From: Kribbella sp. VKM Ac-2569
GTDB lineage: Bacteria; Actinomycetota; Actinomycetes; Propionibacteriales; Kribbellaceae
Direction of reading: 5' to 3'
Assembly: GCF_004216905.1 (NCBI RefSeq)
Contig: NZ_SGXJ01000004.1
Location: 434,001-498,000 of the forward strand
Length of the DNA stretch: 64,000 nucleotides
Part shown: one piece after another, positions 1 through 8,186 of the stretch
Numbering within the stretch: the stretch's first letter is position 1
How the letters are laid out: each line of letters opens with the position of its first letter
The notes under the pieces: model-generated
Database searches by the model: none
What the model saw: the letters and a program-made list of their open reading frames with translations, nothing else
Told to the model about the DNA's origin: nothing
Program-made: the position numbers and the translations under genes

Positions 1-75
1 TCGCCGGGAGGCTGTGCCGTCCCCATCGCCGTCATGGATCTATATTAGAACATCTGTTCGATTGAGACAAACCGC

Positions 76-92
76 GACGCCACCCTGAGGTG
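76..92 (+). repeat. 17-bp direct repeat, left copy
   Basis: GACGCCACCCTGAGGTG is found here and again, identical and in the same orientation, at 2193-2209. The two copies bracket the VOC-type gene and the phosphotransferase gene. A 17-bp exact match at 2.1 kb distance is unlikely by chance and suggests duplicated mobile-element sequence. Confidence 0.6.
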
Positions 93-100
93 TGATGTCT

Positions 101-166
101 CAGGACATCGGTGACGATTCTGCATCAGGACATCGGTGACTATGGATGTGTCAGGACTTCGGTGAC
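101..166 (+). repeat. Three tandem copies of an IS481-end-like 15-mer
   Basis: CAGGACATCGGTGAC occurs at 101-115 and 126-140. A third copy with one change (CAGGACTTCGGTGAC) lies at 152-166, giving a spacing of 25-26 bp. Repeated words of this type occur at the ends of IS481-family insertion sequences in Actinobacteria (from memory). No transposase is readable next to it, so I regard it as a remnant end. Confidence 0.5.
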
Positions 167-440
167 GTTTCGGCCTGGTTTGGGCGCGGTCCACCGGGTC
201 CGCCGTTGCCGATGTAGGTCGTGCCCCTGGGTGCATCGGGCGGCCAAGCTCATCCTTTAGGGCCTCTTCATGCCGCTCCGAGGGGTGGTCGGGGGTAGCG
301 TGCGGTGGGGGCGCTGCAAGGCGATCGTCCGTGCTAAATTCATGCGAAAGCGCGAGCTTAGTCTCTAGTCGGGGCGCAACGGCGCAAGACGCCGAAAGGG
401 CAAGGCCCACCTATTCCAGCTCAACGCTGGGAGGGACGCC

Positions 441-971
441 ATGCCCATACTCGAAACGTACAAGAAGCAGGCCAAGCAACTCCTGCGCTGGCACCGCGAC
501 CGCAACTACTCGGTCGGTGGCCGCATCCGCCAGCTGCCGCGATACCACGATGTGACGGATCACGAATCGCTCGCGCTGAACTTCAAGCTTACGGAGGCGC
601 AGGAGATCATTGCGCTCGAGGCGGGCTACGGCAGTTGGGCCGCGCTGAGGGCGGCCGCCGAGTTCTACCGCGATCGCCTCGGGCTCCGTGTCGACTTTCT
701 GCACGGGCATCCGCCGTTCTATGGCTCGGTGTCGCGTGCCTGCGCTGCCTTGCACTTGCGGTTCGTGCATGAGCCGGTGCTCGCTGCAGACACCGCGCGC
801 GAGGAAGGGCTCATCATGGCCTTCATCGAAGCTCGAAACGTCAAAGAGTTGTACGCGGAGTATCTCGCGGCAGGCGTGGAGCTAGCCCAGAAGCTCACCA
901 AGCATGCCTGGGGCGGCACGGACCTCACCGTGCGCCAGCTAGACGGCAACACAGTCGCCTTCGTCGGCTGA
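441..971 (+). CDS. VOC (glyoxalase-like) domain protein with apparent internal deletion
   Basis: Residues 1 to about 68 form a helical N-terminal domain (LETYKKQAKQLLRWHRDRNY, then a SWAAL motif) that in related actinobacterial proteins precedes a VOC fold. VOC-like sequence follows: AEFYRDRLGLRVDF, LHLRFVHEP and a C-terminal GTDLTVRQLDGNTVAFVG. The join at about residue 68 (SWAALRAAAEFYRD) has no linker and no first beta strand, where VOC proteins normally carry a metal ligand. This looks like an in-frame deletion of a few tens of residues. The start follows GGAGGG with good spacing. Substrate unknown; activity doubtful. Confidence 0.7.
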   Translation: MPILETYKKQAKQLLRWHRDRNYSVGGRIRQLPRYHDVTDHESLALNFKLTEAQEIIALEAGYGSWAALRAAAEFYRDRLGLRVDFLHGHPPFYGSVSRACAALHLRFVHEPVLAADTAREEGLIMAFIEARNVKELYAEYLAAGVELAQKLTKHAWGGTDLTVRQLDGNTVAFVG

Positions 972-1099
972 ACGAAAGCCGCAAGCCGAGTCGGTTGCCT
1001 GACACCGGCATCGCCGCGACCCGGCGATCCCGTTCGTTGAATGCGACCGGCCCTCGCACTCGGAGCAGTCAAGATCCAACCGGCTAGGAGAAGCACAGT

Positions 1100-2014
1100 A
1101 TGGCTGTGACAAAGGACGGGCATCCGACGCAGGAGTTGCACACGCTGATTGCGTCGGCACTAGGCAAAGAGCCGATTGACTGGCATCGACCGCACACCGG
1201 GCTGTCGGCCGCGTCCTTCGTGGTTGGCTTTGCTGACGGCTCGAGCGCCTTCGTTAAGGCTGCGGTCGATGACCAGGGAGCGAAAGGGCTCCGTACAGAG
1301 CATGAGATCGTCTCCAGTATCGATAGCGACCTGGTCGCTCGGGAGCTGGCCTGGCTCGAGGACGGAGATCGCCCGGTCCTCGTGATGGAGGACCTGCGTG
1401 CTGCGCATTGGCCGGCCGACCATGACCCGGTGACGTGGAAGCCCGGTCAGTTCGATCTCCTGTTCGCGGCACTGCGGCGGGTCGGTGAGCTGCCCCCGCC
1501 GGCATCCCTTCCGTCAGCCCGGGACGGATTCCGGCCGCAGTGGCCGTTGATCGAGCGCGAGGCGGATGACTTCCTGGCGCTCGGCCTGTGCAGCGAGGCC
1601 TGGTTCAGCGCTGCGCTCGATGGACTGGTGGAAGCGGAGGGCAACGTCCCAGTCGGGGGTGATGCGCTGGTGCACAACGACGTCCGGAGCGACAATCTGT
1701 GTTTCGTCGGTCGACGCGTGGTGCTGGTGGACTGGGCCCAGGCCATTCGTGGGAATCCGCAGCAGGACCTCGCTTCGGCACTCGCTACGTTGCCACTCGA
1801 AGGCGGCCCGGATCCGTTCGACGTACTACCTGAAGGAGGGCCTTGGGCGGCCCACATCGCCGGTCAGTGCGCTCGCCGGGCCGCTCACGAGACGCAGGCT
1901 CCGCAGTGGCTCCGCGTGGTCTTTCAACGTATCGCCGTGATCTGCCTCAGCTGGGCATCCCGCTCGCTCGACTTGCCACCTTGGACCGGAGCCCGCTGGA
2001 ACGAGATCCGCTGA
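1100..2014 (+). CDS. Aminoglycoside-phosphotransferase-family protein
   Basis: A 304-residue protein of the APH/choline-kinase fold. The catalytic loop HNDVRSDNLCF near residue 194 supplies the catalytic Asp and the Mg-binding Asn. LVDWAQA about 20 residues later supplies the second metal-binding Asp. The N-terminal lobe has the usual strands, with a lysine in AFVKAAV as the likely ATP-binding residue. The start follows an AGGAGA site about 10 bases upstream. It stands alone between the two 17-bp repeats. Family members phosphorylate aminoglycosides, macrolides or metabolites; the substrate cannot be told from sequence. Confidence 0.85.
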   Translation: MAVTKDGHPTQELHTLIASALGKEPIDWHRPHTGLSAASFVVGFADGSSAFVKAAVDDQGAKGLRTEHEIVSSIDSDLVARELAWLEDGDRPVLVMEDLRAAHWPADHDPVTWKPGQFDLLFAALRRVGELPPPASLPSARDGFRPQWPLIEREADDFLALGLCSEAWFSAALDGLVEAEGNVPVGGDALVHNDVRSDNLCFVGRRVVLVDWAQAIRGNPQQDLASALATLPLEGGPDPFDVLPEGGPWAAHIAGQCARRAAHETQAPQWLRVVFQRIAVICLSWASRSLDLPPWTGARWNEIR

Positions 2015-2192
2015 CAATGGCCGCTGATCACACGCCGGTCAACAAGGTCACTCACCGGCAAGGTCGACCACAGGCACACGGCAGGTGCGGCGCGACCAGC
2101 GGGTCGGCTTACGCTCCCCTGACTTCCAAGCTGACCATCGCGGCTGAGCGCGCTCACTAACGCGGTTGCTAACAAGAGCCCTGGACATGACA

Positions 2193-2209
2193 GACGCCAC
2201 CCTGAGGTG
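2193..2209 (+). repeat. 17-bp direct repeat, right copy
   Basis: Identical to 76-92. It lies in the 216-bp gap between the phosphotransferase gene and the convergent DUF4240-type gene. The rest of that gap shows no other feature I can name. Confidence 0.6.
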
Positions 2210-2230
2210 GGTGGGGGCCGATGCGCGGCG

Positions 2231-2782
2231 TCAGGCGTCGAGGTACAGGGCTGCGAGTCGCGGGAGGCGGGTTTGGAGAGCGTCTTCGTCGTCGAAGTCG
2301 ATCTCCTTGCCGGCCGGGAGGTCCGGGGTGTCCGGGGCGTCGCGGTCGACTGCCTTCCAGTACGCCGGTTCGTCGCCGGTCAGGTTCTTGTAGGCGTGAC
2401 TGCCGACGTGCAGCATCCCTTCGCCGTCGAAGCCCTCGAACCCCTCCGGCCGGTCCTCGTCCACCACATCCGCGAGCGAGTCCGGATCAACCAGCGCTGC
2501 GTCCCACACCTCCCGCCCCTGTGCGAGCAGCCAGCCCCGGAACGAGTCGAACCCGTCCTCCGAGGCGCCGGAGTTGATCAGGTACGCCGCCGCCCACAGA
2601 TCCCAGCGGTACGACTCGACCTGCAACCGCGCGAGCTCGGTCCCGAACCCGACGATCTCCTCGGCCTCCGCCGTACCCAGCACCTTGGTCAGCGCGTCCG
2701 CAACGCCGTCCGGATCAGCCACGGTGTCATCCACCGAGGCTCGCGCATCCTCGACCAGACCCCAGAACGAATCCCTGTCCAC
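2231..2782 (-). CDS. DUF4240-domain protein
   Basis: About 183 residues, acidic. It has the DUF4240 pattern: an N-terminal DRDSFWGLVEDARA helix, a central WDLWAAAYLINSGASEDGF segment and a WLLAQGREVW motif. Members are small cytoplasmic proteins of unknown function, common in Actinobacteria and often near toxin or immunity genes. I chose the GTG start at 2782 because GGTTTGGGG lies immediately upstream; a TTG two codons earlier is possible. It stands alone, convergent with the gene on its left. Confidence 0.8.
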   Translation of the reverse strand: MDRDSFWGLVEDARASVDDTVADPDGVADALTKVLGTAEAEEIVGFGTELARLQVESYRWDLWAAAYLINSGASEDGFDSFRGWLLAQGREVWDAALVDPDSLADVVDEDRPEGFEGFDGEGMLHVGSHAYKNLTGDEPAYWKAVDRDAPDTPDLPAGKEIDFDDEDALQTRLPRLAALYLDA

Positions 2783-2838
2783 CCCCAAACCATCTCACCG
2801 ACCCCGGGTCCAGCGGGAGCGTTGATTGAGGATGATCT

Positions 2839-4290
2839 TCAGATAGATGGCTCAGGCGTTCCAGGCCGGCTACCTGCCAGGCTCGGAGACGGCTGCCCAG
2901 CACTGTCCGTGTCCAACGGATCGTCAGGAGTGTCCGGGCGGAGCACGTGACCGTCCTCGGGCTCGGCTCCGTCCTGTGAGGACAACGCGGTGGACGTCAG
3001 CGACGGTCGTTCGTCCGCTGTCTCCGGTACCTCGCGCAGTCGCGGCGGCGCCGCCGTCCAGGCCCGTAGGTCCTGCACTATGTCGCCGTAGAAGGAGTTG
3101 ATCGCGTTCTCCACCGAGTCGATGAACGACCCGCGGCCCCGCCCACGCTTGCTTCCGATCGGAGATCCGAGTGCGATCCGGAACGAGCGCAGGTCCTTCT
3201 TCGGGTCCTCGATGAGCAACGCCGGCTGATCACGGACAGCACGCAGCAACTCCGCCGTACCGGCCCCTCGGCCATGCATCACGAAGGCTTCGACCCTCGT
3301 CGAGTCCGGTGCGTGCCTGAGTTGGCGCAGAAGCCAGTTGACCCGCGTAGTAGCCCGGCCGTCCCGCGGTGCGGCGATGTCGACGTGACAGGTGACAACC
3401 CCTGCACGGAGGTCCGTCGTGACGACCAGCGGTCCCACCGTGTTCGGGATGTTGATCGCTCCCTGAAGGGTCCCGTGCGTGCTCATCGAGTGCACCAGTG
3501 ACTGCGAGCGCAGTGTGGGATCGGCCAGTTCCTTTCGGGACAGTGCCGGCGTGACATCGTCACCGAGCTTCCGCCCGAGTTGAAGGCTTACGTACGTGAG
3601 GAGTGCATCGAACCGAGCAGCGACCTCGGGTGCGCATTTGTCTCCGGGGCGGAGTGTGCCGGAGGCAACGGCTTCCCGGGTCGTCACCCACGAAGGACCC
3701 ATGTCTTCGAATTGGAGAGCTCCTGACCGCGGATGCTCGAGGTAGCGGACCAGCTCGCCGAGGATCCACGCCTGGTCAGGGTCGGCGACGCCCCGATGTT
3801 CCTTCTGCAGCACGGCCTGCGCGAGGACCATCGACCAGGACCAGTGATGCAAGGCGACCCGCTTGAGCTTCCGCTTGTCGACCTTGGTCGGGTGCACCCC
3901 GGCGATGGCCGGAATCTCGTTCGAGATCGTGATGACAGCATCGAATCCCTGCTCACGGGCGATGTCGAGGTAGGCCTCGAGTTGTTCCGCGTCCAGTGCG
4001 TTGACGCCGGTCTTCACCTCGACGAGCGCCGTCCATTCTTTCTGGCCGCGCCGCGAACGCAGAAGTCCGTCCGGATACAGGCGCCGCTCGCCCAGGTAGA
4101 ACGGCACCTCGATGTACGTCTCCAGTTGCGCTGCTGGTGCCCCCAACGACTGCGTCAGAACCCGGCCGAACTCGCGTACCGACGACATCACGGCGAGCAG
4201 AGCGGAGGTTGCCCGGCGCTCCTGTTCGTCGGCGCCGTTGATTCCCGACGTCGGTATCAGACGTGCCTGATTCCAGCTTTCCTCTGCCAT
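2839..4290 (-). CDS. Predicted PD-(D/E)XK-fold nuclease
   Basis: About 483 residues. The N-terminal third holds a nuclease-like core: VPFYLGERRLYPDGLL (with the Asp), then ALVEVKTG (E-x-K) about 20 residues on, then EQLEAYLDIAREQGFDAVITISNE, the order found in PD-(D/E)XK nucleases. The middle holds WSWSMVLAQAVL and a conserved mixed alpha/beta region; the last 70 residues are low-complexity and Pro/Ser/Asp-rich. The start at 4290 follows GGGGGA by six bases; 24 further codons upstream are open but lack a ribosome site. No methylase or partner gene is adjacent, so its role (defence, DNA repair or stress) is open. Confidence 0.65.
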   Translation of the reverse strand: MAEESWNQARLIPTSGINGADEQERRATSALLAVMSSVREFGRVLTQSLGAPAAQLETYIEVPFYLGERRLYPDGLLRSRRGQKEWTALVEVKTGVNALDAEQLEAYLDIAREQGFDAVITISNEIPAIAGVHPTKVDKRKLKRVALHHWSWSMVLAQAVLQKEHRGVADPDQAWILGELVRYLEHPRSGALQFEDMGPSWVTTREAVASGTLRPGDKCAPEVAARFDALLTYVSLQLGRKLGDDVTPALSRKELADPTLRSQSLVHSMSTHGTLQGAINIPNTVGPLVVTTDLRAGVVTCHVDIAAPRDGRATTRVNWLLRQLRHAPDSTRVEAFVMHGRGAGTAELLRAVRDQPALLIEDPKKDLRSFRIALGSPIGSKRGRGRGSFIDSVENAINSFYGDIVQDLRAWTAAPPRLREVPETADERPSLTSTALSSQDGAEPEDGHVLRPDTPDDPLDTDSAGQPSPSLAGSRPGTPEPSI

Positions 4291-4406
4291 TTGCCATCCC
4301 CCACGAACTCGCCACGGCAGACCCCCCACAGGTCGCGTCACCGTGTTCACCCCGTTGAGCACGGCACCCTACGCCTCTCGTTACGCAACGTGAAGGGATG
4401 GCGTCT

Positions 4407-5351
4407 TTACCAGACCTCGTCGAGTTGTTGGTGTTGGTCGGGGGTTAGGGAGAGGTGGGCGCCGGATAGGGCGGTGGTGAGGTAGGCGGGGGTGCTGATG
4501 CCGACGATGGGGGTGATGGCGGGGGTGCCTCCGGTGAGCCAGGCGAGCACTACTGCGGAGCGGGTGGTGTTGAGGCTGGTGGCGAGGTCGGTGAGGACCT
4601 CCAGGCGGCGGGTGGTGCCGGGGTGGTCGAACGCTGGGTCGATGGGGCGGTCGGCGCGGTTCTCGTAGGCACCGGACATCAGCGGGCTGTAGGCGAACAG
4701 CTGCTGCTCCGGGTTGTTCTGTGCGTAGTCGAGGACCTCGTCGGTGATCCAGCCGAAGCGGTGGTCGTGGATGTGGTCGCGGACGAACGGCCGGGGCTGC
4801 AGGTACGAGTAGCGCAGCTGCAGCGCACTCGGAGCCATTACGCCCAGCTCACCCGCCAGACCGCGCATCCGCTCCACCCGCCAGAGCGCGTAGTTCGACA
4901 GGCCGAGGCGCCCGATGGTGCCGGCCGCAGCGTGCTTGCCGAACGCGGCGACGGTCTCCTCGAGTGGTGTGGACCTGTCGTCGCGGTGTGCCCAGTACAA
5001 GTCGATGTGATCGACACCGAGGCGGCGGAGCGAGGTCTCGAGCGCAGCGTCGATCGCCTTGGCGCCCAGGCCTTCAGAGTGCTCGGGCCAGCTGCCGGGC
5101 CAGAGCGGTTCGCACCCGACCTTGGTCGCCAGCTTGACCCGGTCCCGTACGCCGGGCCGCTGCGCGAACCACCTCCCGAGCAGCTCCTCGCTCTGTCCAC
5201 CGTGTCCGCTCGGGTCCTGCCAGAACGCGTAGCAGTTCGCGGTGTCGATCCACTCACCGCCGGCGTCAATATATGCATCCAGTAACCGGAACGAGGTCTC
5301 TTCGTCGATCCGCGTCCCGTACTCCATCGCGCCCAGCGCAAGATTCAACAT
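4407..5351 (-). CDS. Aldo/keto reductase
   Basis: A 314-residue AKR-fold NADPH oxidoreductase. Family landmarks in order: GAMEYGTRIDEE near the N-terminus, the catalytic-type Asp/Tyr segment WIDTANCYAFW, KLATKVG (catalytic Lys), the strand HIDLYWAHRDD with the active-site His, GRLGLSNYALW, and the cofactor region ending in TPIVGIST. Length matches the family. Cytoplasmic; substrate unknown. It sits 29 bases downstream of the hydrolase gene on the same strand and may be co-transcribed with it. Confidence 0.9.
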   Translation of the reverse strand: MLNLALGAMEYGTRIDEETSFRLLDAYIDAGGEWIDTANCYAFWQDPSGHGGQSEELLGRWFAQRPGVRDRVKLATKVGCEPLWPGSWPEHSEGLGAKAIDAALETSLRRLGVDHIDLYWAHRDDRSTPLEETVAAFGKHAAAGTIGRLGLSNYALWRVERMRGLAGELGVMAPSALQLRYSYLQPRPFVRDHIHDHRFGWITDEVLDYAQNNPEQQLFAYSPLMSGAYENRADRPIDPAFDHPGTTRRLEVLTDLATSLNTTRSAVVLAWLTGGTPAITPIVGISTPAYLTTALSGAHLSLTPDQHQQLDEVW

Positions 5352-5380
5352 GCACGAGATCGAACTAGCTGGAGCGCGGA

Positions 5381-6199
5381 CTAGGTCAAGTCCGCGAACT
5401 CCCGCAGTACCGGAGCCAGCGTCGCCGGCTCGGTTCCGTGGTTCTCACCGGGGATCGCCTTCAGCGTCGCGGTCGGCAGGTGTGCGGCTACGGCCTGGGC
5501 GCCGGCGGAGAGCGCGGGCCAGGTCTTGTCGCCGTACAGAACCAGGACGGGTGCCTTCACGTCGGCCCAGCGGTCGGAAGGCAGCGGGTCGCCGGACATG
5601 GTGGTCCCCATGATGCGGCCGTCGTACGAGATCGTGTGCGCGATCTCCTCGACCGGCGCCCAGTACGGCGACTGCTTCATGCCCGGGATCGCCTCCGCGG
5701 GCAGCATCGCGGCCGCGGTCATGAAGAGCTCGGCGGCCTTGTCGCGGCGCCCCTCCGCGACGAACGCGTCGAGCTGCTCCACGTAGTCGGTCGGCAGCGG
5801 CGGCCGTACGTCGTCGACCACGACCGGCGGCTCGAACAACACCAGTCCGGCGATCGGCAGCCCCGCAGCCGCGGCGTCCAGCGCCAGCAGACCGCCCGAC
5901 GACCAGCCGAACAGGATGGCCGGCTGGCCGCCGCCCTCCACAGACGCCGTCTCGATGAGAGCGGCGATGTCCTCGATCTCGCGCTGGATCGCGTACGGCG
6001 CGGTGTCGGTGCTCGCGCCGCGGCCACGCCGGTCGTACGCGTACGTCCGGTAGCGATCGGTCAGCAGCTTCCCGACCTCGGCGTTGACCGGGTTCACGGC
6101 CCGGTGCGCGGTCGCTCCGTCGATCAGGATCAGCGGTCTGCCTTCGCCGTACGCCTCGAAGTCGATCGTGGTGCCGTCGGCCGAAGTCACGGTGCTCAT
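5381..6199 (-). CDS. Alpha/beta-hydrolase
   Basis: A 272-residue alpha/beta hydrolase. The nucleophile elbow is GWSSGG near residue 99, the oxyanion-side loop lies in LILIDGATAHRA, the acid is in VLVLYGDKTWP, and the catalytic His is in IPGENHGTEP close to the C-terminus. The start follows AGGAGAAGACC. It is divergent from the TetR gene across a short region with an inverted repeat, so it is the likely target of that repressor. Substrate unknown. Confidence 0.9.
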   Translation of the reverse strand: MSTVTSADGTTIDFEAYGEGRPLILIDGATAHRAVNPVNAEVGKLLTDRYRTYAYDRRGRGASTDTAPYAIQREIEDIAALIETASVEGGGQPAILFGWSSGGLLALDAAAAGLPIAGLVLFEPPVVVDDVRPPLPTDYVEQLDAFVAEGRRDKAAELFMTAAAMLPAEAIPGMKQSPYWAPVEEIAHTISYDGRIMGTTMSGDPLPSDRWADVKAPVLVLYGDKTWPALSAGAQAVAAHLPTATLKAIPGENHGTEPATLAPVLREFADLT

Positions 6200-6222
6200 G
6201 GTCTTCTCCTCACTGGTTGGGA

Positions 6223-6264
6223 ACTAGACCGTACAGTACTCGCCAGAGAACTGGACTGTCTAGT
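6223..6264. promoter_or_regulatory. Inverted repeat, likely TetR operator
   Basis: The half-sites ACTAGAC-N4-CAGT (6223-6237) and ACTG-N4-GTCTAGT (6250-6264) are reverse complements apart from the N4. They lie in the divergent promoter region of the hydrolase and TetR genes and reach the base before the ATG at 6265. This position suits a repressor that controls both genes. Confidence 0.6.
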
Positions 6265-6276
6265 ATGATTTTCGGC

Positions 6277-6927
6277 ATGGAGCAGGCAGAGATCGAGGGA
6301 CGGACGCCCCGCAAACGCCGCGCGATCCTCGCCGCGGCGACAGAGGTCTTCCTCAGCCACGGGTACCTCGGCGCGAGCATGGACGAGGTCGCGGCCAAGG
6401 CCGGCGTCTCCAAGCAGACCGTCTACAAGCAGTTCGAGAACAAGGAGCGCCTGTTCGCCGAGATCGTCCTCGGCACCAGCGACCAGCTGCTGGACGGCCT
6501 CCAGCAGGCGTACGTCGATACGCTCGAAGGGGCCGCCGACGCGCGCGAAGCCCTGCGTGCGTTGGCGCATCGCCTGCTCCAGAGCCTCACCGCCGACAGC
6601 GTCCTGCAGCTCCGCCGGCTCGTGATCGCCGAGGCGGATCGCTTCCCCGAGGTATGCGGCGCCTGGTTCAACACTGGCTTCGAGAAGTCCCTCGACGCGC
6701 TCGGGCAGGCGCTGAGCCGCCTGAGCGACCGCGGTCTGTTGAAGCGGCTCGACGACCCGACGCTGGCGGCGTACCAGTTCGCCGGGCTGGTGATGTACAA
6801 GCCGATGAACCGCGCCATGTTCGCGGGCACCCGGCAGCGCCCGAAGCCCGGTGAGCTCGAGAAGCTCGCCGACCAAGCGGCCGAAGTGTTCCTCGCGGCC
6901 TACGGACTAGAGGGTTCCACGCGTTGA
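6277..6927 (+). CDS. TetR-family transcriptional regulator
   Basis: About 216 residues. The N-terminal HTH is typical: RRAILAAATEVFLSHGYLGA, then MDEVAAKAGVSKQTVYKQF. The C-terminal half is the variable ligand and dimer domain. Two in-frame ATGs (6265, 6277) are both possible. I list 6277 because 6265 directly abuts the operator-like palindrome; neither has a good ribosome site, so a leaderless transcript is likely. It probably represses itself and the divergent hydrolase. Its 3' end overlaps the convergent LacI gene by 21 bases. Confidence 0.88.
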   Translation: MEQAEIEGRTPRKRRAILAAATEVFLSHGYLGASMDEVAAKAGVSKQTVYKQFENKERLFAEIVLGTSDQLLDGLQQAYVDTLEGAADAREALRALAHRLLQSLTADSVLQLRRLVIAEADRFPEVCGAWFNTGFEKSLDALGQALSRLSDRGLLKRLDDPTLAAYQFAGLVMYKPMNRAMFAGTRQRPKPGELEKLADQAAEVFLAAYGLEGSTR

Positions 6928-7983
6928 CGTGCGAACCACCAGCTCGGGCGTGAACGTCACGCGCTGGTGCTCGTGGTCCGGGTTCGACGACTCGTCCAGC
7001 AACAACTCGGCGGCCGTCCGGCCGAGCAGCTGCCGCGGCTGACGCACCGAGGTCAGCGGTACGGCGGCCGCCTCCGCGAACTCGATGTCGTCGTACCCGA
7101 CGATCGCGAGATCCTCCGGAACGCGCAGCCCGAGACTCACGCACTGCTGCAGCAATCCCAACGCCAGCAGGTCGTTCGCGCAAAAGGCGGCCGTCGGCCG
7201 GCGATCCGCCGGCAGTCCCGCAAGTCGTTGCCCAGCGCCCCTACCTTCGGCGACCGTGAGGGCCCCGGTGGTCAACTCGATCAGGTTCGACATCGGCTTC
7301 CCGGCGGTCCGCAGTGCGCGCCGGGCGCCGTCGCGGCGGTCGATGACCTGCCCGATCGTGTTCGGCCCGCCGACGTACGCGATCCGCTCGTGGCCGAGCT
7401 CCAGCAGATGCGAGATCGCGAGCTCGCCGCCGAGGACGTCGTTCACCGCGACCGAGCAGTGCGAAGCGTCGTCGAGCGCGCGGTCGACGACGACCACCGG
7501 CGTACCGCGCGACGGCAGCTTGCGCAGGCGGGACGAGTTCTGATCGATCGGAGTGATCAGGATGCCCTGGACGCGTTGCTGCTCGAGAAGATCGAGGTAC
7601 GCCGCCTCGCGGTCGGCGTCCTCGCTACTGGTACAGAGGAACACCGAGAGGCCGGCCGCCTGCGCCGCCTCCTCGACGCCCTTCGCGACATCGGTGAAGA
7701 ACGGGTTGCCGGCGTCGAGCATCACGTACGCCAGGATCCGGCTGGATCCGGCCCGCAGTTGGCGCGCCGACTCGTTCCGGACGAAGCCAAGTGAGGCCAT
7801 CGCGGCCTCGACCTTCGCCCGGGTCAGCGGGCTGACCACCTCGGGACGGTTCAGGACGTTGGACACGGTCCCCAGCGAGACGCCGGCGGCCGCGGCGACC
7901 GCCTTCACCCCGGCCGCGTGCGGCTTCGGCGCGCGGCGTCGCCGGGTGCGCTCGGGCAGGGCTTCCGCGTCATCCACCGACAC
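6907..7983 (-). CDS. LacI-family regulator of the rhamnose locus
   Basis: About 358 residues. The N-terminal HTH (VKAVAAAAGVSLGTVSNVLN) and hinge precede a periplasmic-binding-protein-like sensor domain (ILAYVMLDAGNPFFTDVAKG, FCANDLLALGLLQ, DLAIVGYDDIEF). The GTG start at 7983 has an excellent GGAGGGAGG five bases upstream; the open frame runs far longer without such a site. It is divergent from the importer operon and should repress it in the absence of rhamnose or a pathway intermediate. The ligand is inferred from context. Confidence 0.9.
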   Translation of the reverse strand: MSVDDAEALPERTRRRRAPKPHAAGVKAVAAAAGVSLGTVSNVLNRPEVVSPLTRAKVEAAMASLGFVRNESARQLRAGSSRILAYVMLDAGNPFFTDVAKGVEEAAQAAGLSVFLCTSSEDADREAAYLDLLEQQRVQGILITPIDQNSSRLRKLPSRGTPVVVVDRALDDASHCSVAVNDVLGGELAISHLLELGHERIAYVGGPNTIGQVIDRRDGARRALRTAGKPMSNLIELTTGALTVAEGRGAGQRLAGLPADRRPTAAFCANDLLALGLLQQCVSLGLRVPEDLAIVGYDDIEFAEAAAVPLTSVRQPRQLLGRTAAELLLDESSNPDHEHQRVTFTPELVVRTSTRGTL

Positions 7984-8009
7984 GAGAACCTCCCTCCGCA
8001 CGTGAAGCA

Positions 8010-8023
8010 CTTGAAACGTCTTA
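8010..8023. promoter_or_regulatory. Possible second LacI-type site
   Basis: CTTGAAACGTCTTAG resembles one and a half LacI half-sites (TTGAAACG). It lies close to the lacI start, about 130 bp from the better operator at 8143-8156, an arrangement that could allow looping or autoregulation. The right half is poor. Confidence 0.35.
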
Positions 8024-8142
8024 GCGGGCGCAGAATACCCGCTCCCTGCAGATTCTCCGCAGTACCAGTCCGGGATCGGCCGCAAATCCCGGGCAGGCTC
8101 TTGACGGCCCCTGGGGCGCGAGCTTAGCGTCATGGCACTCTC

Positions 8143-8156
8143 TTGAAACCTTTCAT
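8143..8156. promoter_or_regulatory. Likely LacI-family operator of the rhamnose operon
   Basis: TTGAAACCTTTCAT contains the palindrome TGAAA-CC-TTTCA (8144-8155). Its halves match the TGAAAC/GTTTCA style of many actinobacterial LacI-family operators. It is about 30 bp upstream of the first importer gene, in the region shared with the divergent lacI. Confidence 0.6.
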
Positions 8157-8186
8157 CCAAACTCCTGGCCCGGGACGGAGGTGACC

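Larger units (their letters stand above)
1..440. other. Gene-poor left edge
   Basis: I see no convincing gene here. The open frames lack the codon pattern of their neighbours and carry no recognisable motif. The stretch holds the short repeats listed separately (76-92 and 101-166), then a sequence I cannot explain up to the ribosome site GGAGGG just before 441. It could be eroded insertion-sequence DNA, but no transposase fragment can be read with confidence. Confidence 0.5.

Noticed and set aside
45..410. Minus-strand 121-residue frame at the left edge
   Set aside because: It covers the IS481-like repeats and has no transposase motif or ribosome site. Repeats rather than code explain it.
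2207..2950. Long plus-strand frame of 247 residues over the DUF4240 gene
   Set aside because: It is a shadow of the minus-strand gene; composition is Arg/Val/Pro-rich without motif.
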